Shown piece by piece: positions 54,644 to 64,000 of a DNA stretch of 64,000 nt. The notes under the pieces were generated by a model. The model worked only from the letters and a program-made list of their open reading frames with translations, was not told the DNA's origin and made no database searches. Each line of letters starts with the position of its first letter. Position 1 is the first letter of the stretch. Location: NCBI GenBank assembly GCA_038502055.1, contig JAXRKN010000035.1, forward strand, positions 872,501 to 936,500, written 5' to 3'. This stretch comes from Tanytarsus gracilentus (Eukaryota > Arthropoda > Insecta > Diptera > Chironomidae). Made by a program: the position numbers and the translations under genes.

Positions 54644-57600
54644 AATTTGATAATTTTTTCTAATTGTACGTAAACTCTTATTATTAATTAATAAAAATAA
54701 TTTTTTTGAAGCATTTAGTGAATTTTTAATTTTATTTTAATTAAAACCAAAATTTAAAAAAAAATTAAATATAAAATTTTCTATTTTAAAAATTAAAAAC
54801 AAAATTTAAAACTTTATATTTTTTGAATTTGTTACAAAATTTATTTAAATTTTTCTATTTTTTAAAAAAATTAATACAAAACTTTTCTATTTTTTTGACA
54901 TTTTGCGATTTTTTTTTATTAAATTCCAATTGATAAAAATTCACAAGTCATAAAATTTAATCAAATTATTTTTTAATATCTTCAAGTGTTTTTTGAAGAT
55001 GCTCCTCGACTTTAATTACAGCAAATATTCCGAGATGATAAGATAACTTTAAAAAAATCCAAAAACATTTTACGTCACTCTCCATGCTTCAACTCAACCT
55101 CAGACAGTCATCAAAAAGTGAATTACGACCTCACTGAATAGCCGCCGATTCAACTCGAGCAATAAAATAAATTTTCTCACTCACTCTTCCCATTTATGTA
55201 TTTTTCATCCCTCATTGTTCAATTTATATTTTTTCTTTTGTCGCTCGAACCGATAAAAATTGATCGCTTCTGACCCACTTCCATTGTTGAAGTTTGTCGC
55301 ATAAAATTCTTTCCACTTTCACTTTCGATAAATTTTCAATTTTATTTTTGTAAGACGTTGATAAGTTGAAAGTTTTATGGATGAACCACTTGAAGGGAGT
55401 TTTAATGAAAAAGTTATTAATGGATTTTGATAAATCTCACACGCGGTTTTTGAGCTTCCCTTTCAACACTTTCGAAAAGGTAATTTAAATGGAGATGAGT
55501 CGTGTGCGATTAAAGGCACTTATTGAGATCGAAATCGATGGAAGAGGAATTTGGAAGAGTTTTGAAAAATTAAAATAATTTAGAAATTTTTTAAAAAATT
55601 TAAAAAATTTGAAATAATTTAGAAGCATTTTAAAAAATTAAAATTTTATTAAATTTCAAAAAAATAATTTTTTAGAATTTTTGACACATTTTGTTATTAA
55701 AAATTAAACATAAGGTTATGGGCCCGTTTTAAAAGAAAATTTTGTATTTTGGATATTTTTAAAAATTTATTTAAATATTTTCAAAGTGTCCATAAAAATC
55801 TTCCTCATAACCCTTTCTCAAAACTTTCGAGTGAAAGAAGATTTTTTCATCTGAATTTAATTAAGAATTTTTAACGATGCTCATCATCGCATGTATGGAA
55901 ATTTTATGGCAAATAATGACCGATAATTAAAACCAATCGACCTTAAAAGATTTTTTTCTTCCACCTTTCACTTTTTTTCTCTTTTCATTATGAGATTGAT
56001 TGAACTTACGCATGAATGGTAAAAAGGGCATTCGTAAATCTCATCAATTGCGTGATGCATGGAGCTTTATGATGTGATGCGGTGTGTAGAACGTGCCGTG
56101 ACGGATTTCTGATGTTGATTATTCGAGAGATCTCAGTGCGTGGGGTCGAATGGTGATTTTTATTTTATTTTTTAATATTAATTTAAAATTAATGAAAAAA
56201 AAATTCAAAAATTAAATTTTTAAATCCTAAAATTAATTTTTTTAAATTCCAACTTTCGATCAATAATTTAAAAATTTCCATTCGAAAACTAAATTGAAAG
56301 TGAAATCCGCACTTTCAAGCGACTGCAATTGTCGTGATTGATGAATTCGTTAGAGAAAACCTTTTACAAATTCTAAAACTTGATTTATTTCACACAATTT
56401 TTTCTCTCCATCCCAAAGCGAATGCATTCGTGTGTTGTTTATGGCTCTAAGGCGATTTTTGTTACATTCATGATGAAGTTGTATCTTCATCATTGTCATG
56501 TGAGAAGCTAACAAAAGGATGAAATCCATTCTGGACTAATTAATCATTAAAAAAATGCTTTTTGTTATGTTTGCGTCATTGCCTCAAGGTTGAAAATTAT
56601 TCTTAAAGGAGTGATGAGGTTTTTGTGAATTAGTTTGAGTTCCTTGATGGTTGATGTTAATGAGATTGAATTTTTGTGGAGGGTTTCAGTGGGTTTTTGG
56701 GGGTCTGAAGATGATAATTTTAATTAGAGAAATTTTGAGGCATTTTTTAAATAAAATAAAATTGAAACAAATTAAATTAAAACTTAATTCAAATTAAAGT
56801 AAAAAAAAAATTTAAAATAAAATAAAAAATAAAAAAGTTCAAATTAAAGTAAAAAAATAAAAAATTTAAATTAAAAATAAAAAATTCAAATTAAATTTTT
56901 AATTTTAAAAAAAGTGAAATTAAAAAAATTTCCTGAATCAAAACTTTTTCAATTTTTTCTTCTCATTTTATGAATGAAAATCGCCCTCCATTAATTTTTT
57001 TTCAACATTCACTTTTTGATGTCAAATCATCTGATAATGAAACTTGTAAGTTTTGATATTTTTTCCTTTATTAAAAAAACAACAAACAAAAAACTTTACG
57101 ACACTCGCAAATATGTCACAGCTTATCTAAGAGCAAGTCTTTGATCTCAAAACGAGTTTCACAGATGCGTTTGAGAATCGAGACTGAGAGGAAGTGAATA
57201 AGAAGTTTTTGTGGAAGGGAAATTAAAAAAATTACAAAATAAATAAATTAAAATTTTGACTCAAAAATTATTAAAAATTTGAACTTCAATTTGATTTTTT
57301 TTGGCTATCTAAAATTGATCTCAATCCTGTCTCTATCCATTCGGATATTGAAACCTCCAAATTGTCTGCCTCACCACGATCCACTGTTGACTCATCATAT
57401 TTTTTTTCTCATCTATGTTTTTCGATCTTAAACATTTTTTCATCATTTTAATTTCTCAATATTTGATAAAGATCGGCATCCATCTGTTACCTCACTCCGG
57501 CTATCGATTTGACATTTAGAAATTTGCATATGCAAAAAAAGACAGAAATCAAGCGATTAATTTTCTGATAATTAATTAATAGAATTTTAAATGTGAAATC

Positions 57601-58264
57601 GATAAATTTTAATTTAAATATTCGATTTGAGATTTTCGGGCAAATTTTTATCGATCGAGGGATTAAGAAGTGAAAAAAGGTAAATTTTACAAAAAGTTTC
57701 TGAGACTTTTAAATTTCACTTTTGAATCGAATAATTATTAAATAAATTCCACAAGTTTATTTGCAAAAATCGACCATTCCACTCCCTTTACTCAATTTTC
57801 ATCGTGTGACACATTTTAAAAACGACAAATTTATTTTATATCGATTTGGCGTTAAAATGTTGCATTTTTATGGTCTCGAGTTTAATTTAAACAATAAAAG
57901 TCTCTTCGATTATTATCATAGCGATAGTTCATGGCGTTTTTACGCCCCAACGCACGATTTGCAACAATGTTGGACGTAATTGCAGGGATCGAAAGTGCCT
58001 CGATGCGTCACAGAATTAAAGCTGAGAATTCATCGCGTGGCAGAGGCGTGTGACTCGATAAGAAGAAACTTAAAACTCGTTTTTTTTCGCGAATTTTGTT
58101 TTCGCTCATAATTTTGTGAATTTTATTTTCGATTATTAAGAAACTTTTTTTTATAATCGGATTAACTGTAAAAAAAGTTGAAATGATCTTTTGAGATCGA
58201 AATTAAATTGAAAGAGAATAAATTTTTAAAAAATCGAAAAAATTATTTTTTAAACGTATAAAAA

Positions 58265-58525
58265 ATTAAATGGTATAAAAAATTAAATTGGTATTTAATG
58301 ATGTTTTAAATGGTATAAAAAATTAAATGAATTAAAAAATCCAATGGTATAAATAGGTATAAAAATTATAAGGTATAAAAGTTTAAAGGGTTTAAAAAAT
58401 AAATGGTATAAAAATTTAAAAAGATAAAAATTAAAAAAATATAAAATTTGAAAAGATTTAAAAAAGTTTAAAATTTCAAAATTTAAACGATCAAAAAAAA
58501 TTATAAAAAAAACTAAAATAAAATA
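58265..58525. repeat. AAATGGTATAAAAATT minisatellite
   Basis: Many imperfect copies of a 15-20-base unit AAATGGTATAAAAA-TT. A block of the inverse type (TTATACCATTTAAATTTT) lies at about 58920-59075, so the two could fold back on each other. Confidence 0.75.
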
Positions 58526-59564
58526 AAGAATATTTAAATCAAAAAATTCCGTCACTCTTTTCCACTCTCCACCTCTAGTATTTTTATTTCACAAACCTCA
58601 CTCTTAAACTCCCGCAAACCGGGTGATGATTTCCTGCTGCGCTCACCACGCTCTAGCGAAAATGATACATTCGAGTCTGTTAACTATCTTTAAAGAGCAA
58701 ATGAAAATATTTTGAGCCGCAAGAAACAGCAAAAAAGATCAAAAATGGATGATGAGCAGGTTTTGAGTGTTGAAAAATTTTAATTTGTAACCAAGTGATT
58801 AGAAATATCGTTAATGAGTTGAGAAACAAATTATCGAGCTTGTGGGATCGAAAAATAGAGTTTGAGAAGTTTTTGGTGTTTGAAAAGGTTGAGAAATATT
58901 TTGAATTATTAAAATTTTGTATTTTTTATTTTTAGACATTTATATTTTTTTAATTTTTATGCTTTTTAAATATTTATACCTTTTAATTTTTCCTTTTTCA
59001 ATTTTTATAGCTTTTAAATTTAAATTTTTAAAATTTTTATACCATTTATTTTATACCATTTAAATTTTTATACTTTTTCATTTAAAAAGCAAAATAAAAA
59101 TTCCAACTTTAAAGCTTTATTAACTTTTTCTAACCTCAAAACCCTTTCATTGCCTTTGAAATTAATCTCCATCTTCCATCCTCAATAAATTACCGCATTT
59201 TCTCCTCCTATCTCCGTCTAGACTTCCACCGTCACATCTATCCATACATTTTGACTCTCATAAACTTCTCTTTTTTGTTATCAAGTGCATATTCACTCGC
59301 CATATTCTCATGATTTATGTCGCCTCGCTCTTTTTGTCACATTCAACCTCCGCGATTTGCAAAGCAGTAAGCAATCCACCAACATAAAGCAGGAAATATA
59401 TAAGAAAAATGCTACCGAGAAAGCGAGGCATGAATAGATATAAGTTTAGTGAAAAAATTCGAGGGGTAGAAAGTGTGGGTTTTTAGACGATTTAAAATAT
59501 TTTTAAAAGTATAAAAAATTGTTGAAAGTTTAAAATCAAAGTAATAAAAATAAATATGTATAAA

Positions 59565-59860
59565 ACGAGAAAGGAAATTAAGATAATATGAAAATTTAAA
59601 AATTTAAATGGTCTAAAAAAATTAAATCGTCTTAAAAAATTAAATCGTCTAAAAAAATTAAATCGTCTTAAAAAATTAAATGGTCTAAAAATTAAATGTT
59701 CTAAAAATTTATATTGTCTATATATTTAAATGGTCTTAAAATTTAAATGGTCTAAAAATTTAAATGGTCTAAAAAATTAAATAGTCTAAAATATAATTTT
59801 TTTTAAAAAATATCTAAAAATTACAAATAAATGGTCTAAAAATCAAATAATTTTTTAAAA
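59565..59860. repeat. TTAAATGGTCTAAAAAA minisatellite
   Basis: About fifteen imperfect copies of a 17-base unit TTAAATGGTCTAAAAAA or TTAAATCGTCTAAAAAA. The unit differs from the 58.3-kb array mainly by GTC for GTA. Confidence 0.85.
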
Positions 59861-62800
59861 ACCATTTAAAAGCATTCGAGTCACTTCCTCCTCGCCTTAA
59901 CCCGATGAATGATTGTCTTTTTACCTCGAGAGAAAATCATGATTCTCTAAAATGTGCAGCGCTCTCTCTCTTCTGTGTCGATTTGTCGTGATATCGAAAT
60001 TCGCAAAGACTCGAAAAGCTTTTTTTGCACTTGCAGCGAAATGCATGACTGAAATTTCTGTGCCATTCACCCGTAACCTGCTCGCTTCGTGGTCTCAATT
60101 TAACATTCAAAATAATAAATTTCCTCTCATTTCCTGTTCTCAAGCGAAAATAAAGTTATAACTAAAGTAGAGAGAGGTGACGAAAGGTTGCTTTAGAATT
60201 CTTTGTTGCATTCGAAAATACAAATTGTGACTTTTTATTCTCATTGTTCTATTGTTAGAATTTTTCTATTCATGATTTGTCTCGATGGCATGCGATGAAG
60301 ATGAAAAGGAATTTAAGAAGAAAAATAGAAAATAAAGTGGTTAAGGAATGTTGGGCTGAGATTCTCGGAAGCTAGAAGGGAATTGATCTTGATGAAGGTT
60401 GAAATTTTTAAGCGACATTTTTGTGTAAATAAAATAAATTGAAATTAAAAGCGAAAAATATTTTCATATTCAAAAATTTTAATTCTTTTTGTGGCATGAC
60501 TTTGAAGTTATTTTTTTAGTAAATTTGAGCTTTGAATTTTCATCTGGACGATTCGACTGAAAAATCTTAAATTTTTACCATTTTAAAAATTTTGACTTCA
60601 AATTTTTAATTTTTATTTTTATTTAAAAATTTAGATCAAAAATTTTCAACTCTTTCGATGGTCAAAGAAGCTCCAAATGACAAAGCAATTAATACAAAGC
60701 GTTAAGCTACTTAATCATCTAAATTGAATGAAGAAGCTTTTCAATTAGCCGAACACAACAGTGTCAGTGTCAGAAGGCAATTAAGAGATCGTAACAAAAA
60801 ATTTGTTTAGGTTTCAAGGATTTTTTCACGTCGAGTTAATGAGACAAATTTTTTTATGACTCTCGAGTGTCCATTTATAGATTTCCTTGTTGTAAAACAA
60901 TCAAAAATCGCCGGCAGCTGTCAGAGGCGATGATTAATGTCGGAGATGAATTTTTTTAGCACATCTGAATCAACTTGTCGAAACTTTTGGCGATTTAAAA
61001 AAAAATAAAGAATTCTTTCAAAATTAAAAGTTTTTTAAAAATTAATTAAAAAAAATATTTTTAAACGAATTTTTAATAAATTTTCAAAACCTCATAAATC
61101 ACCTGTTTGCTCAACATCCACTCGACTTAACTCTTAAAGACCTGCTGTTCAAAAAGAGAAGCCGCTCTTAAAAGTTGAAGGATTATAATCAACTCCAAGC
61201 GTGAATGCAACTTTATTACCGTCAATAAACCCCAAAAAAATAACTTCAACAAAAGAATTCGCAAAACTCTTTTTTCACATAAAATTCGTACTCGGTTGCA
61301 TAACGAAAGAGAGACGAGAAATAAAAAACATCAATAGCCAATAATTCGCGCGTGTGTTATCGAAAGGCCATTAGACAGCATGGAAAGTTGAATGGGCTGC
61401 GAAGTTGATGTTGTCAAGCGTGTAAACATATAATTTGATGTTCGGCACATGAGGAGGAGAGATAATGCAATCTGACAGCTGAGGCGAGCGGAGAGGGCCA
61501 TAAAGGAACTTTTGACTTTCACTTGGGTGAAAAAAGAGAGAAAAACCCAGTGAGAAATTTACGAATTAAAAATTATTTTTAAAATTTTAGACGATTCTAA
61601 AAAAATTATTTAAAAATTTTTAACGATTTTAATTTTTTGATAATTTTAGACTATTTAAAATTTTAGAGGATTTTAAAAAAATTTAAATTTGTAAAACCCA
61701 GTAAAAAATTTAAAATTAGAGAACAATTTTTTCTTGCTGCCAAATAAAATAATTTTTAAAAATTAATAAAAAAATTCCAAAAAATAATTTTCAAAAATCT
61801 AAAAATTTCTCACTGGGTAATAAAAAAACTCTTTTTTTCTCTTCACGATCATACACAACTTCTCCGATGCGATAATACCACAAAACCGGTCAAATCAATT
61901 TCTTTCAACTTTCATTTTCTCGAGTCATGACAAGTGACCTCCATGACTCACCGTCTGACCTCATAAATCAGGCATTTATTGTTCGCTGACTTCTTCAAAC
62001 ATCAAACTGGAAAAAAATATTAAAATTCACTTTTTTTGGTTTATGAAACAATTTTTTTCTTTCTTTATTACGAGATTAAAAATTTCATTCTGCAGAAATT
62101 TACATAAGGCTTATTAAGTGAGTGACTGCGTTGAGGAAGTGTCCGATTTGTAGCAGATGATAATTATTTGCTCTTTTTATGTTGCTCTCAATTCGCATTT
62201 TTATGGATGCACGCAAATTATCGGCGTGTCGTTAAAATTTATTTGCAAATTTTTATTGAGGGGATTTTTTCTTCTTATTTTGTCGTAAAATTTTATGGGA
62301 GTGGAAGAGAAGATGATTGGAATATCGAGTGTTGCTAGACTTGGTGGAGAATTAATTAAATTGATTAAAAAAAGTTTTTAAAACTTTCCATTTTATATTT
62401 TTTTTATAAAATTATTGTTTGAATTTAAATGATCGTTAAAATAATTTGAACAAAAAATTAAATTTTTGTACTTTGTTTAGATTTAAATTTTTATTGGCTG
62501 TTAAAAAATATTTCTTAAAAATTTAATTTCAAATTTAAACTGACTGTTAAAATTCAAATTGAATGTTTTTAAATTTAAAATTGTAAAATACCCTTAAGAA
62601 CATTTTTATACAATTTAATTTCAAATTTTAACCAACCAAAAAATCATTTTTTCAACAATTTTCATTTAATTTAATTTCAAATAATAATTGACCGTTAAAA
62701 TTTGATACTCAACAAAAAATTAAAATCCTCCATACAGAAAAACTTTTAAATCAGTCTCATTAAAAAAACTTAATATTTTTGCAACTAACTCAAATTTCTC

Positions 62801-63168
62801 TTCCAAATCCCATCAATACTAATTCCGTGTCACTTCCTAAAGCACTTTAAAATTCATAACTATCAACTCAGCCATTCAGTGAAACTTTCAATAATTTTTA
62901 CGAACTATAATTGCAATATTTTTTTCGCCTATCTATTTCAACTAAAACTTTTCTCCTTAAGCTAATTATCCAATTAATTTAAGCTAATTCAACTAACTCT
63001 AATTACATTTCGAGAGTTTGAAATTTGTTTTTACGCCTAATGACTTGTGTGTGGTCACCGAAAAAAAAAATTATTTTCATAAAAATAGTGAACTCAATTT
63101 CATTTACGTCTATTTATATCACGATTTCTTATTGTTGGTGCTTTCGAGGGAGTGTTGATGTCGAAATT

Positions 63169-64000
63169 TTACAGTTCGGTCGTTGTCTCCTGCTCCGATC
63201 GATCAATGTTGTATGGAAAGCCTAAGTGAGCATAGTTATCAATGCCACGCTTATTGCCGCCGAAATAAACATTGTCGTTCGACTCACAATTTAGCATCTC
63301 GGAACTTTGGTGTCTATTTAAGAAAAAATTATAATAAAAAATTTGTCATATTTGCAATTAAATGTCTTTCACCTCTTAAAAATTGGATTTGTTATTGGCA
63401 AGTCGGCATGATATCGATGATTTCTGTTTAATGTACTCTGCATGTTATTATTGAAATTATTGTGTTGCGGTCGAGTTCGACCGAGTGTACTAAAGGTGTT
63501 GTTATATGCCATCGATAGGTTGTTTCGATTCAGGGTTGACGAGTCACCGTAACTGTTTTGAATAAAGAGAATAATTGATAATTAAGAGACGAATTATGTT
63601 TGGTTTAAAAATGGCTTGAAAATGTGTTGAAAGACTTTTTAGAGCACTTTAAAAAGACCCTTTAATGGACCTTAAAGAAGACTCTTTAAAGTACCTTAAA
63701 GCAGACCCTTTAAAGCACCTTAAAAAATTCTTTAATGTCTTTTAAAAAGAACCTTTGATGTGCTTTAAAATGAACCTTTTAAACAACATTAAAAAATTCC
63801 ATTTTAAATCCTCATTAAAAGCTTAAAACTGATCTTTATGACTCACCCATTAATGATCTCATTCCTCTCCGACTTAATTCTGCCAAGTGTCAGCGTCGAG
63901 CCCGCCTTGAGATTCGTATCGATGCTAAGTGGATTTGCGTAATTATTTCGATTCATTTCGATCGTCTTATTGAGTGAATTTTGTTGTTTCTGATTGATGT
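63169..64000 (-). CDS. C-terminal exons of an unidentified protein, runs off the right edge
   Basis: Three coding exons on the minus strand: from the window edge to 63847, then 63552-63373, then 63313-63169 with the stop at 63171-63169. GT-AG borders and phases agree. The 159 visible residues are polar, rich in Asn, Ser, Thr and Arg (STLTLGRIKSERN, STLNRNNLSMAYNN, STLGRTRPQ, NPIFKR, ending SEQETTTEL). There is no catalytic or membrane motif. Repeated ST-L-x-R words and the NPIF and terminal TEL sequences would suit the cytoplasmic tail of an adhesion or receptor protein with a PDZ-type end, but I do not recognise the family. An alternative ends at the TGA right after NPIFKR if the donor at 63372 is not used. 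Confidence 0.7.
63640..63790. repeat. ACCTTAAAGCAGACCCTTTAAAG minisatellite in an intron
   Basis: Five to six degenerate copies of a unit of about 22 bases built from CTTTAA and ACCTTAAA words. It lies in the intron between the first two visible exons of the right-edge gene. Confidence 0.75.

Larger units (their letters stand above)
54644..63168. other. 8.5-kb region without recognisable genes
   Basis: I found no frame with domain, splice context or signal peptide on either strand. Short frames at 57761-57979, 59937-60143 and 61331-61522 lack support. It could hold a long 3' untranslated region or regulatory DNA of the gene ending at 63169, which would be transcribed leftward. Three simple-repeat blocks are listed separately. 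Confidence 0.5.

Noticed and set aside
57761..57979. 72-codon frame on the plus strand
   Set aside because: No domain, no signal peptide and no neighbouring exon.
59937..60161. Overlapping frames on both strands in a less AT-rich patch
   Set aside because: Neither has splice context or motif; the C-x-C residues do not form a known finger.
61331..61522. 63-codon frame on the minus strand
   Set aside because: No motif; surrounding sequence is plain AT-rich DNA.
1..64000. tRNA or rRNA genes
   Set aside because: I scanned for tRNA A/B-box-like words and conserved rRNA segments and saw none that fold convincingly; a covariance-model search would be needed to exclude them.

Overview
This is a eukaryotic nuclear window from an AT-rich, compact genome. 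Most genes carry small GT-AG introns, encoded proteins often start with signal peptides, and gene spacing is 0.2-2 kb over the first 48 kb. The gene content points to an insect, most likely a nematoceran fly: ApoD-like lipocalins, single-domain chitin-binding proteins, a ZAD-C2H2 factor, a MOV10/Armitage-type helicase, and a secreted LRR/coiled-coil family built like mosquito LRIM/APL1 proteins. A chironomid is plausible, but no species can be named from the sequence. Every exon model below was joined by hand from splice signals, reading phase and family motifs.

Layout. 0.5-3.1 kb: three tandem lipocalin genes, minus strand. 4.2-6.5 kb: a decayed transposon with an endonuclease-like frame on the minus strand, a very G+T-rich 1.1 kb stretch and a GGAC microsatellite. 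7.0-12.7 kb: a 1416-aa secreted LRR-coiled coil-LRR protein and a small secreted coiled-coil protein. 13.8-17.5 kb: a MOV10-like RNA helicase. 18.2-23.0 kb: a divergent pair of LRR-coiled coil genes. 23.1-25.1 kb: a papain-type cysteine peptidase. 25.3-30.5 kb: a 1696-aa protein combining ankyrin-like repeats, an HExxH metallopeptidase-like region, a membrane segment and a NACHT NTPase. 31.7-38.3 kb: an LRR gene, a fibulin-like gene, and another LRR-coiled coil gene whose second LRR exon is decaying. 38.7-45.3 kb: four small chitin-binding proteins around a ZAD zinc-finger gene with two alternative 3' zinc-finger cassettes. 46.3-48.4 kb: a Myb/SANT-like factor. 53.4-54.6 kb: an intronless LRR-coiled coil gene. 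54.6-63.2 kb: no gene found, several minisatellites. 63.2-64.0 kb: the 3' exons of a gene running off the right edge.

The main theme is a local expansion of one secreted family: six genes, two of which carry a second complete head-LRR module behind the coiled coil and a third of which has lost it. Together with the NACHT-peptidase protein, the lipocalins, the cysteine peptidase and the chitin-binding proteins, the region is rich in secreted and possibly immune or gut functions, but that role is inferred from architecture only. At least two small inverted-repeat transposon families are scattered through the introns and intergenic DNA.
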